A DNA stretch of 46,246 nt, from NCBI GenBank assembly GCA_011525875.1, contig WYBN01000006.1, positions 1 to 46,246 on the forward strand. Reading direction: 5' to 3'. Position numbers and translations under genes: made by a program. The notes under the pieces were generated by a model. It ran no database searches and had not been told where the DNA came from. It saw only the letters and a list, made by a program, of their open reading frames with translations. The number at the start of each line of letters is the position of its first letter. Within the stretch, counting starts at the first letter, position 1. Below, one piece after another: positions 1 to 8,900 of this stretch. Source of the DNA: Melioribacteraceae bacterium (GTDB lineage: Bacteria > Bacteroidota > Ignavibacteria > Ignavibacteriales > Melioribacteraceae).

Positions 1-2
1 GC

Positions 3-155
3 AAATTAAAATTAACCTCGGACACTTTCGATATAAAAGAATTATCCGAAATAATTCAACAAGCTGAGAAATTATTATTTCCTGGTGAGAGAAAAGAAAG
101 ACCCTTAATTAGCTATAGAATGGATGATATATGTGTACCATTGCTCCATAAATAA
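3..155 (+). CDS. 3' end of an unidentified CDS entering from the left edge
   Basis: An open frame runs from the window edge to TAA at 153-155, about 50 codons, containing DIKELSEIIQQAEKLLF and then ERKERPLISYRMDD. The composition (amphipathic helix, then a charged stretch) looks like real protein, but I do not recognise the family. The last dozen residues (from about RMDD onward) are encoded by the 77-bp direct repeat, that is by the antisense of the GIY-YIG start region. The original C-terminus was therefore probably replaced when the tRNA/GIY-YIG element arrived. The start lies outside the window. It could also be a chance open frame in AT-rich DNA. Confidence 0.35.
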   Translation, partial: KLKLTSDTFDIKELSEIIQQAEKLLFPGERKERPLISYRMDDICVPLLHK

Positions 156-193
156 AAAAAGCTCAGATTAAACTGAGCTTTAGCGGGGCCGAC
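117..193. repeat. 77-bp perfect direct repeat, copy A
   Basis: This segment is identical base for base to 471-547. Read on the minus strand it holds the last bases of the tRNA-Asp acceptor stem, the tRNA terminator hairpin and the first codons of the GIY-YIG gene (MEQWYTYIIHS). After that, copy A runs into unrelated sequence and a stop. The two copies flank the GIY-YIG gene. Confidence 0.95.
154..181 (-). terminator. Rho-independent terminator, duplicated copy
   Basis: Minus-strand stem AAAGCTCAG / CTGAGCTTT with a 6-nt loop, followed by a run of T. It is the exact duplicate of the terminator behind tRNA-Asp and now lies behind the GIY-YIG gene and the broken tRNA copy. Confidence 0.75.
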
Positions 194-216
194 CCCGATA
201 CGCTTCGCTATCGGGG
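193..216. repeat. Hairpin insertion, CCCCGATA/TATCGGGG
   Basis: Perfect 8-bp inverted repeat with an 8-nt loop, inserted in the degenerate tRNA copy between the T arm and the acceptor. It shares the CCCGA/TCGGG core with the neighbouring hairpin, which suggests a family of small dispersed palindromes. Confidence 0.7.
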
Positions 217-227
217 CAGGCGAGACT

Positions 228-246
228 TCCCGAATTTCATTCGGGA
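228..246. repeat. Hairpin insertion, TCCCGAAT/ATTCGGGA
   Basis: Perfect 8-bp stem with a 3-nt loop. It lies in the degenerate tRNA copy and supplies the stop codon (237-239) and the last residues (RPE) of the GIY-YIG protein, so insertion of the palindrome defined the present C-terminus. Confidence 0.7.
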
Positions 247-503
247 CGACCTCCTGCACCGCTAATTAACTTAATAATGAAAGTTCTGCTCTTCTTTGAT
301 TTTATTTCTTTTTCTCTTCTTAAAGAATCTGATTTATCAGAAAATATTTCAAAGTAAACCAATTTCCAAGGGATACCTTTTTTTGTGAATTTGCCCCAAC
401 CAAGATTATGTCGTTGAACTCTCAATTCTATATTGGAGGTACTGCCAACATAATATTTATTGATTTTCTCAGAATGGATGATATATGTGTACCATTGCTC
501 CAT
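237..503 (-). CDS. GIY-YIG family nuclease, small single-domain protein
   Basis: This 88-residue protein matches the small GIY-YIG (UvrC N-terminal-like) proteins common in Bacteroidota. It has the Y-T-Y-I-I strand (residues 5-9), YYVGST (17-22), the conserved R and H of ELRVQRHN (26-33), a W-K-L-V-Y-F strand and the catalytic-type Glu in LRREKEIK. Such proteins are predicted metal-dependent DNA endonucleases; the substrate of this class is unknown. The ATG lies directly after the tRNA-Asp terminator, inside the 77-bp repeat. The C-terminal GAGGRPE is encoded by the tRNA remnant and a hairpin. The gene thus occupies a tRNA 3' end and is flanked by copies of that end, which resembles a small mobile element. 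Confidence is high for the family and low for the role. Confidence 0.85.
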   Translation of the reverse strand: MEQWYTYIIHSEKINKYYVGSTSNIELRVQRHNLGWGKFTKKGIPWKLVYFEIFSDKSDSLRREKEIKSKKSRTFIIKLISGAGGRPE

Positions 504-547
504 AAATAAAAAAAGCTCAGATTAAACTGAGCTTTAGCGGGGCCGAC
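471..547. repeat. 77-bp perfect direct repeat, copy B
   Basis: Identical to 117-193. This is the functional copy: it includes the acceptor end of the intact tRNA-Asp, its terminator and the start of the GIY-YIG gene. Confidence 0.95.
508..535 (-). terminator. Rho-independent terminator of tRNA-Asp
   Basis: Nine-bp stem AAAGCTCAG/CTGAGCTTT, a 6-nt loop and a T tract immediately after the tRNA on the minus strand. The GIY-YIG ATG follows a few bases later, so read-through of this terminator could supply its mRNA. Confidence 0.8.
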
Positions 548-611
548 GAGACTCGAACTCGCGACCTCCTGCGTGACAGGCAGGCGTTCTAACCAACTGA
601 ACTACGACCCC
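538..611 (-). tRNA. tRNA-Asp (GTC)
   Basis: The minus strand folds as a complete cloverleaf. The acceptor GGGGTCG pairs with CGGCCCC (one G-U), the D arm has AGTTGGTTAGA, the anticodon loop CTGTCAC carries GTC, and the T arm has GTTCGAGTC. The base after the acceptor is G, the usual discriminator of tRNA-Asp. CCA is not encoded. A terminator follows directly. A partial second copy lies at 184-257. Confidence 0.95.
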
Positions 612-787
612 ATTTTATAAAGAACTAAATCCAAAATATCAAAAGAATATTAAACTTATGATTGTGTGTTGTAATCAAAATATCAACCGGGGCAAGTTAT
701 CGCCGGCGGACAAAAAAAACAACTCTTACACAATTCTATAATGAACGTGTGCAAATATAAATGCTTTAGAAATTTTTAGCAAAAAAA

Positions 788-1897
788 TTATAGTTCCTTG
801 GTTCCAAAGGAAACGCCGACTGCAACAGCAGCCTTCACTGCTTGGTCGGTTTTTTTAACCAGCTTTTGCTTAGCAATCGCCTCCTTTATTTCAACGCTTT
901 TAATTTCACTTCCTTTTAAGGCGACCATTCTGCCGAACTTTCTCCTAATCGCAAGATCTATTGCGTATGTGCCGAATTTAGTCGATAAAATTCTATCGAA
1001 AGGAGTGGGGCTTCCGCCGCGCTGTAAATGCCCCAGGACGGTGTATCTTGTTTCGAGATTAGTATTATCGCTAATCATTTTCGCCACATATTCCGCTATT
1101 CCGCCGAGCTGAATTGGATCAGTTCTCTTCTTGTCTTTCGCTTTTATCACCATTTTACCATTATGCGGTTTTGCGCCTTCGGCAACGCATACAAGGCTGA
1201 ACTTTTTACCCATCATATGCCGGGTCATAACTTTATCGAAAATTGCCTCCCAGTAAAATGGAATTTCTGGTATAAGAATTATATCAGCACCGCCGGCAAT
1301 ACCGCCGTTAAGCGCGATCCAGCCTGCATATCTACCCATGGTTTCCAGCACAATTACTCTATGATGGGATGAAGCTGTTGTGTGCAAACGGTCTAATGCC
1401 TCCGATACGACATAAACAGCAGAATCATGACCGAAGGTTAAATCAGTTGCCTGAAGGTCATTATCAATTGTCTTAGGAACGCCAATCACATTCATACCCA
1501 TTTCAATTAAGCTTTGTGAAATTTTCATCGTTCCATCGCCGCCTATGGCGATAAGTACATCTAAATTCCATGCTTCGTAGTTGCGCATCGCTTCTTTGGA
1601 TTTATCTCTAATAACGATTTTGTTATTAACTAATTCGGGCCAATGAAAGGGGTCGCCTTTGTTTGAAGAACCTAAAATAGTTCCTCCGCTAGCTAAAATA
1701 CCAGATACGTCTTTGTTGTAGAGTTGAATTGCTTTACCCTTCACAAGCCCCTCAAATCCGTCAATAATTCCGATTACAGTCAAACCGTTGTCATGAGCAG
1801 GTTTAGCCACTCCGCGGATAACAGCATTCAAGCCGGGGCAGTCGCCGCCGCCCGTTAAAATACCTATTCTTTTTAGTTTTCTTTTTGATGAACTCAT
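788..1897 (-). CDS. pfkA: 6-phosphofructokinase, mixed-substrate (group III) type
   Basis: Phosphofructokinase catalyses phosphorylation of fructose 6-phosphate to fructose 1,6-bisphosphate in glycolysis (cytoplasm). The 369-residue protein has the family landmarks: TGGGDCPGLNAVIR (15-28), GGDGT (119-123), PKTIDNDL (141-148) with the catalytic Asp, and LGHLQRGGSPTPFDR near residue 290. Gly122 in GGDG is the state seen in ATP-using enzymes (PPi enzymes usually have Asp), whereas Lys142 in PKTIDND is the state seen in PPi enzymes. This combination defines the mixed-substrate group III enzymes, most characterised members of which use ATP. The gene lies upstream of tRNA-Asp on the same strand and downstream of rnhC, with only about 34 bp between rnhC's stop and its start, so the two may be co-transcribed. 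Confidence 0.93.
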   Translation of the reverse strand: MSSSKRKLKRIGILTGGGDCPGLNAVIRGVAKPAHDNGLTVIGIIDGFEGLVKGKAIQLYNKDVSGILASGGTILGSSNKGDPFHWPELVNNKIVIRDKSKEAMRNYEAWNLDVLIAIGGDGTMKISQSLIEMGMNVIGVPKTIDNDLQATDLTFGHDSAVYVVSEALDRLHTTASSHHRVIVLETMGRYAGWIALNGGIAGGADIILIPEIPFYWEAIFDKVMTRHMMGKKFSLVCVAEGAKPHNGKMVIKAKDKKRTDPIQLGGIAEYVAKMISDNTNLETRYTVLGHLQRGGSPTPFDRILSTKFGTYAIDLAIRRKFGRMVALKGSEIKSVEIKEAIAKQKLVKKTDQAVKAAVAVGVSFGTKEL

Positions 1898-1931
1898 AAT
1901 AGTTCCATTTTATTTGAAATATTCCTATATA

Positions 1932-2831
1932 TCATCGAATATTTTCGGTAAAAGCTTTAATGTTTTTGAAGTGTAATTTAACAAAATTTGCTAACCCATT
2001 TGCACCATAATTTTCAACCAATTTTCTTAATGCGCCCTCGATACCATTATTTGCTCCTTTCGGCAGTTCGAATTCCAGTCTCTTGAACCAATTGTTAAAC
2101 TCATCTCTTGCAATAATTGATGCGGCTGCTACTCCTAAATATTGTTCGGCTTTTTCGACATAGTGAATATCAAGATTCCGCCCGGCTATATTTTTGCCTA
2201 ATTTAATTTCTTCCCGGCTGAATTTATCGACAATAACTGTCTGGCAGCTGTGCCGGCTTAGCAACGATTGAATCGTAGATTGATGTAAATCGTTCAACAT
2301 TTTATTCAAGTTCTTGAAATGACTGTATAATGAATTATACTTTGCAGGAGTAATAACAGAAACGCTGAACCGGTCGCTGAAATTTTTTTTTAATTTGCCG
2401 GCAATCGAATCAATTTGAAGAGCGCTAAGCTCCTTGCTGTCGCGGACGCCGAAAGAAATAAGTTTTTTCTCAATGCTTTTATCACAATAAAATGCTGCTA
2501 TAACCAAAGGGCCAAAAACATCGCCTTTGCCCGATTCATCGCTTCCTATGTAATTGCTGGAGTCAATTCCGGGAGATTTAAATTCAATTTCTTGCTGCAG
2601 ATTGATATTTGATTCGACCTTCTTATATAATTCCGAGTTAGCGTTTCCCTGAATAACCTTTTTAACGCCTTTCTTTCCGAAATAAACCTGTATTTTTACT
2701 GAATCTTTACCTAATGCGGCTGTAAACTCAAAATTATACTGCTTTCTTTCGATGTTAGAAAGTTTTAGGTTATTCTGCATCAGTGTCTTGTGAATATCAC
2801 TAATTAATTCTTTTGCACGGGTTTCTATCAT
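1932..2831 (-). CDS. rnhC: Ribonuclease HIII
   Basis: RNase HIII cleaves RNA in RNA-DNA hybrids. This 299-residue protein has an N-terminal TBP-like substrate-binding domain (about residues 1-85) and a catalytic domain opening with YIGSDESGKGDVFGPL, in which Asp98 and Glu99 are the first two acidic catalytic residues. It continues with GVRDSKEL, TVIVDKFS (third acidic residue) and EQYLGVAAASIIARDEF. I chose the internal ATG at 2831. The frame is open to another ATG at 2882, but the extra 17 residues (hydrophobic FLVILVLQLQFFW) do not fit a cytoplasmic nuclease. Neither start has a strong ribosome-binding site. pfkA follows closely on the same strand. Confidence 0.9.
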   Translation of the reverse strand: MIETRAKELISDIHKTLMQNNLKLSNIERKQYNFEFTAALGKDSVKIQVYFGKKGVKKVIQGNANSELYKKVESNINLQQEIEFKSPGIDSSNYIGSDESGKGDVFGPLVIAAFYCDKSIEKKLISFGVRDSKELSALQIDSIAGKLKKNFSDRFSVSVITPAKYNSLYSHFKNLNKMLNDLHQSTIQSLLSRHSCQTVIVDKFSREEIKLGKNIAGRNLDIHYVEKAEQYLGVAAASIIARDEFNNWFKRLEFELPKGANNGIEGALRKLVENYGANGLANFVKLHFKNIKAFTENIR

Positions 2832-3060
2832 AATCCAAAAAAATTGTAACTGAAGAACCAAAATAACAAGAAACGGATTCATAAAAAATTTGAAGGCTTA
2901 ATTTAAATCTTTATTGTTATTGCGAAACGGGGGCGCTTCGAAAAATTAACGCCTTTCAGAAATAGATTATTATAGTCCGATTCATTATATTAGTAAAAAT
3001 TTTTTTGATACTTAAAATGAATAGAGCCATTAACTTTAATCCTTCCTCAACGGAGGCAGT

Positions 3061-5880
3061 ATGAAATTACTTCTACGATTTTTTTTAGCATTCTTAATCA
3101 CAACCACAATCACAATATCAGCCAGCCCTAAACTCTACTTGTCAACCACAGGAAAAATTTCAGGAAGAATTACCGAGGCTTCAACCGGAGATGCGCTTCC
3201 TTTCGTAAATATTATTGTGATGGGCACAAACCTTGGAGCTGCATCGGATATTGACGGTTACTATTCAATATTAAACATTCCGCCCGGTACATACGAGGTT
3301 AAAGCATCGGCAATAGGCTACAACTCAGTCACTGTGCAGAACGTAAGAGTTTCAATTGACTTAACCACGAATGTGGATATTCAACTATCGGAGACAACCC
3401 TCGAACTAAGCGAGGATGTTGTAGTCGTTGCAACGAGACCTTTGATTCAGAAAGACCTTACGGCATCAACTGCAATTGTGGGCGATGAATTAATTTCGGA
3501 ATTGCCCGTAACAGAAATACGAGATGTGCTCCAACTGCAGGCTGGAATCGTGGTTTCATCCGGCGGAAATTTGCATATTCGCGGCGGAAGAAGCGGACAG
3601 GTTTTATATCAAATTGACGGCGTGCCCGTAACCGATTCGTACGACGGAGGAACTGTTGTTAATGTTAACGCCAGCGCGGTGCAGGAATTGCAAGTCGTTT
3701 CGGGCGCATTTAATGCCGAGTATGGACAGGCGCTTTCCGGCGTAGTTAATCTTGTCACCAAAGACGGCAACAATCAATTTAACGGCAGTATTACTTCTTA
3801 CGCAGGCGATTATATTTCAGACCGAAATGATATTTTTTGGAATATTGATGAATTCGATCCGGTTAATATTCAGAATCATGAGGCAAGTTTAAGCGGACCG
3901 ATTATCAAAGACAGATTCTTTTTCTTTACAAATCTACGTTACTATAAGAACAAAGGATATCTCTACGGGCAGCGAAAATTTTATGTATACGACCGGGCAA
4001 GCGAAGTGCCTGGTTCAGCCGGCGCCGAATTCTTTATCCCTGAAGAACGGAGCCAGGATTTTGTTTCACTCAATCCAAGCGAAAGAATTTTCGGACAGGC
4101 TAAATTAACCTACAGATTGTTCGAAGGAATTAGGATATCCTATAATTATATGCTCGAAAGACAAAACTTTAAATTTTACGACGGCGGCGCAAGGATTACA
4201 CCCGATAATAATTTAAGACGATTCGATAAATCTTACTCAAATATATTCAGTGTTAATCACGCGCTCTCGGCAAACAGTTTTTATACATTGAACCTCAGCT
4301 ACTACTTTAAGGATTACAGGCATTTTCTCTTCGAAGATATTCATACAGGCGATCCATCAAAACCAACTAACTATATTGATAACTCTAACTTACAAACACC
4401 CCCGTATAGTTTCCCGATCGGCGGAACGAACATGAATCGATTCACGAGAAATTCAGGCACTTACGTTGCAAAACTTGACTGGACGACTCAAATGACTCGC
4501 GAAATAAATCTCCAATTCGGCGGTGATTTTAAACAGCACAGGTTATTTTTTAAAAATATAAATCTTGTACCCATGTTTGATGAAAACGGACAAAAGGTGA
4601 ACCCATTTAATGTGGTAATTCCTCCGGTATCAACAACAGACCACGATATCTACCTAAGAAAACCTATTGAAGCGGCTGGATATGTGCAGGCAAAGTTTGA
4701 AGCATTTAATATGATATTTAATGCAGGCGTGCGTTTCGATTATTTTAATCCCGACGGTGTAATTCTTGCCGACCCGTCCGATCCGAATTTCAGAAATCCG
4801 TTAAAACCCTCGAATCAATTTTTCGATTTGAATAACAACGGTGTTCAAGACGGCGGTGAAAGAACTAAAACTGATGCGGATAGATTAGCATATTGGTTTA
4901 AAGATGCCTCCGCTAAAACGCAGGTTAGCCCCAGACTCGGAATAGCATTTCCGATTACGGATAAAGGCGTTATTCACTTTTCTTACGGACATTTCTTCCA
5001 GCTTCCTCGTTATGAACTGTTATACACTAATCCGGATTTCGAGCTGGGAGTTGGTTCAGGCAATCAAGGGTTATTTGGTAATGCCGACCTGCAGCCGCAA
5101 AAGACTGTAAAAGGCGAGATAGGACTAAAACAGCAGATAGGCGAGAGCATTGCGGTTGATGTTACTATGTTTTTTGAAGATTTTAGAAATTTAACCGGCA
5201 CTCAAACAGAAGATATCTTAGTATTCGGCGGCGCACAGAGCTACAGTAAATTTACAAATTCAGATTTCGGTTTTGCTAAGGGATTTATTATCAAATTCAA
5301 TCAGAGATTTACAAATGGTTTATCTACCAATATTGATTATACTTTCTCGGTAACCAAAGGCAATGCATCAAATCCTTCGGATGCAAGGAACGCTATACTT
5401 GGCGGCGCTTTGCCTGAAACTTTTATCGTTCCGCTGGATTGGGACCAAACCCACACATTGAATATTTCCGTGGCTTATACTAAACCGGGCGATTACGGAT
5501 TCTCAATTATCGGCAATTACTTCACCGGACAGCCCTATACGCCGCAGGTAAATAAAAATACTCGTGTAACGCAAAACGCATTCCCGAGAAACAGCGATAG
5601 TAAACCTTCTATCTTCAACATTGATTTAAGAGTTTACAAAGATTTTCAATTACTTGGCTACGGACTGACTCTCTTTGTTAAGGTTTTCAACCTGTTAGAT
5701 TCTGATAACGCAACGGGCGTTTACGGAGACACCGGCGATCCTTATTTTACTTTCTCAAAGTATGAAGCCGAGCTGATAAATCCTACTCTATATACAAATA
5801 CTTTAGATCAATTATATACTAATCCGGCGTTCTTTTCGGAACCGCGAAGAGTCGAGCTGGGTGTTTCTATTAATTTTTAA
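3061..5880 (+). CDS. TonB-dependent outer-membrane receptor with carboxypeptidase-regulatory-like domain
   Basis: The 939-residue protein has a signal peptide (about 1-22) and a CarboxypepD_reg-like beta-sandwich (about 33-115: GRITEASTGDALPFVNIIVMG, then GAASDIDGYYSI). A TonB plug follows (about 125-235: IRGGRSGQVLYQIDGVPV, EYGQALSGVVNLVTK), then a long beta-barrel ending in the aromatic RVELGVSINF. Such receptors import ligands across the outer membrane using TonB energy; the ligand cannot be read from sequence. A good ribosome-binding site (GGAGG) precedes the ATG. It heads an apparent operon with a T9SS cargo protein (21 bp gap) and a PorV-like barrel. The paralogous receptor at 13830 heads a similar set. 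No SusD-like partner is present, so this is not a classic SusCD pair. Confidence 0.9.
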   Translation: MKLLLRFFLAFLITTTITISASPKLYLSTTGKISGRITEASTGDALPFVNIIVMGTNLGAASDIDGYYSILNIPPGTYEVKASAIGYNSVTVQNVRVSIDLTTNVDIQLSETTLELSEDVVVVATRPLIQKDLTASTAIVGDELISELPVTEIRDVLQLQAGIVVSSGGNLHIRGGRSGQVLYQIDGVPVTDSYDGGTVVNVNASAVQELQVVSGAFNAEYGQALSGVVNLVTKDGNNQFNGSITSYAGDYISDRNDIFWNIDEFDPVNIQNHEASLSGPIIKDRFFFFTNLRYYKNKGYLYGQRKFYVYDRASEVPGSAGAEFFIPEERSQDFVSLNPSERIFGQAKLTYRLFEGIRISYNYMLERQNFKFYDGGARITPDNNLRRFDKSYSNIFSVNHALSANSFYTLNLSYYFKDYRHFLFEDIHTGDPSKPTNYIDNSNLQTPPYSFPIGGTNMNRFTRNSGTYVAKLDWTTQMTREINLQFGGDFKQHRLFFKNINLVPMFDENGQKVNPFNVVIPPVSTTDHDIYLRKPIEAAGYVQAKFEAFNMIFNAGVRFDYFNPDGVILADPSDPNFRNPLKPSNQFFDLNNNGVQDGGERTKTDADRLAYWFKDASAKTQVSPRLGIAFPITDKGVIHFSYGHFFQLPRYELLYTNPDFELGVGSGNQGLFGNADLQPQKTVKGEIGLKQQIGESIAVDVTMFFEDFRNLTGTQTEDILVFGGAQSYSKFTNSDFGFAKGFIIKFNQRFTNGLSTNIDYTFSVTKGNASNPSDARNAILGGALPETFIVPLDWDQTHTLNISVAYTKPGDYGFSIIGNYFTGQPYTPQVNKNTRVTQNAFPRNSDSKPSIFNIDLRVYKDFQLLGYGLTLFVKVFNLLDSDNATGVYGDTGDPYFTFSKYEAELINPTLYTNTLDQLYTNPAFFSEPRRVELGVSINF

Positions 5881-5901
5881 TTAGAATCAGGAACGAAAAA
5901 A

Positions 5902-8900
5902 ATGAATATAAGATTTATCAAAAATTTACTGTTAATAGCGCTGCTGTCAACTTCCTTATCTTTTGCACAGGGTAAAGGCGATCCGACGCTATTGAAGATT
6001 GGATTTCATACCGGCAATCGGGCGGGCATTTCTTTTTACAACGATGGACAGATAGCCGGATTCAGACAGGGAACAGACATCAGAGGCGAATGGCCTCTCG
6101 GCTCCGGCGAAAATTATATCGGCGATCTTATTCCCCTTATCGGAGTTGAGTTTACAACGACACAAGGAAGAACCCTTCAATCAGTTACAATATCCAGAGG
6201 ACCGAGAAGAGGCCAAACAAACGAGCGGCATCCTACTTTAGGATATTTCTGGGGGTTCAACCCAATACCAGGGTTTGTTAATCCCGCCGGCGAATCGGTG
6301 GCTATGAGCCATCTGAAAAATTCATGGCCTATAGGCGGCTGGACTGACCCGGGAGGATTTCCCGAAGTTACTTCCTACTTCGATAAAGAAGGCAATACCG
6401 AATGGTGGGGTTATTTTGGGCGAGGTGTAATGCAGGCAGACCAGGAAAGTTATTTTGTCGCTGACGATCAGATGGATGATGAGTTCAACGCTTTCTTTAA
6501 ACCTGACTCTCGCGATCCTTTGAGAAACGGTATGGCGCTTCAGCTGAGGCAGAGGGGATTTCAATGGGCGAGCTTCCTTGCTGAGGATGCAATATTCTGG
6601 CTTTATGACATTAAAAATGAAGGCACTACAAATTATAAAAGGGCTAATTTCGGAACCGTTGTTGGTACGTTAGCCGGAGGCGACGGCGACAGCGGCGATG
6701 ATCTCGGCTTCTTCGATGCAGAAAAATTTATAACTTACTCATGGGACAGCGACGGCATCGGAAACAAAGGGCAGGAGGTTGGCTATGTAGGTTTTGCATT
6801 CCTTGAATCACCAGGTAACCCCTTTGATGGAATTGATAATGACGGCGATTCAGAAGATCCTGATTCGCCGGTCTTAACCGAGAATGATTTTAACCCGGTT
6901 ACGTATAATACCGGCGATAAAATTGTTTTAATCAACGAGGAAGATTATGAGAGAACGGTATATATTTTAGGCGCTTTGCCTGATACGGTATATTCACTTG
7001 GAAGAAGATATATAATTGACGGAGTAACTCCGTTTCGTGAAGGGCATATTGCTTCAACCGTACAGGGAGTAGCCGTACCCGATACATCTGCCTATAACGG
7101 TTATGATGATGATCTTGACGGACTTATAGATGAGAATTTGGCGCTTCATGTTGGTTCACGTTTGGTCAACAATCAAATTCCACTTAAATACAAAAACTAC
7201 ATAACCGGCGCTGGAATGAATGATTTAATGATTGATGAAAGACGAGATAATGATATTGATGAAGACGGCGATTGGAATCCGTTATTTGACGACGTCGGTC
7301 AAGACGGTTTAGGCCCAGAAGACGACGGTTACCCCGGTCCCGACTTCGGTGAAGGCGATGGTATCCCGACTCAAGGGGAACCTAACTTCGGCAGAACTGA
7401 CCCCGATGAATCCGATCAGATCGGTTTGACTGCGTTCAACTTTTTCAATCAAACGGCATCGCCGGATATGTCGAACGATTCATTGTTATGGACGAGAATG
7501 ACTCCCGGCAGATTTGACGTCATCCCGCGCCAACCGCAGGACGGCGACTTTATCTATGCATCTGGCTATTTCCCTCTACCGGCAAGCATTATTGAAAGAT
7601 TTTCCGTATCAATTTTATTCGGCGAGGACAGAACCGATGTTGAAGGCAATCAGGTAATTGTGCAGCAGATTTATAATGCGGGATATAAATTTCCTCAGCC
7701 GCCGCGTAAACCTAAAATTTCAATTACTCAAGACGATGGGAGGGTGGTTATTTACTGGGACAGCGAACCCACTGAAAATTCCCGCGACTTCATCTTAAAG
7801 AGAAGAGATTTTCAAGGCTATAAAATCTACAGGTCTACTGATGCGGGATTTCAGGATGCAAGATCAATTACAAATTCTTTGGGTGTTCTTTCATTCGATA
7901 AGCCTATCGCTCAGTTTGATCTTGTTGATTCCTCAAGAGGTTTCTTCTATCCATCTCCCGCCCTGCTTGATCAGGTGGGAGGAACTACTTTCTATCTTGG
8001 CGATAATACCGGTGTAGTTAATAGGTTTATTGATTCAACCGTAGTTCCGGGACAGACTTATTACTATGCTGTATGTGCTTACGATTCCGGCGATGAAACG
8101 CTTGATATTTTCCCTTCTGAAAATTCTAAATTCATTTTCAGGGAGTCTTCAGGAAATGTTCTAACAGATGATAACACCGGATTTATTACGCCGGGAAGAA
8201 GACCTTCTGGTTATAAACCCGCTTCAATAGCCGAGCTTACAAAATCGCCCGAGTTCAGAGGAACAGGCGATATTATAATTGAGAATGTTGACGACGCCGC
8301 TATCAAAGCCGGGTTTAGTTATCTAATCGAATTTAGTGATACGGCTCTTCAGGGCTTTACAGAATCTTACAGCTTAATTGATCTGCAGAGACCCGACACT
8401 GTTTATATTCCTACAATTAACGAAACCAGAATCGTTGCTCCGCTGGATTCAATAGCGATTCCTTCGGGTACCGATACGATAATTGTCAATCGAATCAGAA
8501 CAGAGGTAACCGGCTCTCACTATAAAGCTCCTTATGATACTTTAATCAATAAATCAAATATATTCCTCGGCAATACTAAAATTGTTGACGGGTTCAGAAC
8601 TCAAATTTATAACGATGAAAAAATAATAGTCGATACATCGAAATCTAAATTTGAAGGACAGTCATCTCCCGCGCCGCCTACGTTTGTTATGCTTAAGTTC
8701 ACTGTGCCTAACAAGCCCCAGTTCGACGGTACAAATATGCCTTATGATTACGAGATAAGATTTTATAGTGATTCTACTTTTAACTCGATTGCCGATACAG
8801 TTGGACCTCCGATTCCAAGTAATATCTTTCCATCAAGAACTACTAACTTTAGAGTGTTTAATTTGACAACGGGAAAATATGTGGACTACGTTTACTTTAC

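Larger units (their letters stand above)
184..257 (-). pseudogene. Degenerate 3' half of tRNA-Asp interrupted by two hairpins
   Basis: On the minus strand three blocks of the tRNA-Asp 3' half are recognisable in order: GCAGGAGGTCG (anticodon arm to variable region), GTCTCG (T arm) and TCGGCCCC (acceptor). Between them sit two hairpin insertions (228-246 and 193-216) in place of the T-arm bases. The fragment cannot fold as a tRNA. It is best explained as the far-end copy of the tRNA 3' end left by insertion or duplication of the GIY-YIG element. Confidence 0.7.

Noticed and set aside
1028..1372. 114-codon plus-strand frame antisense to pfkA
   Set aside because: pfkA on the minus strand has all family motifs; this frame has none.
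2832..2882. Seventeen-residue hydrophobic N-terminal extension of RNase HIII
   Set aside because: Unexpected for a cytoplasmic enzyme, and the family normally begins near the internal Met chosen.
3061..5880. SusC of a SusCD polysaccharide utilisation locus
   Set aside because: No SusD-like lipoprotein follows either receptor; the neighbours are T9SS-like cargo and PorV-like proteins.
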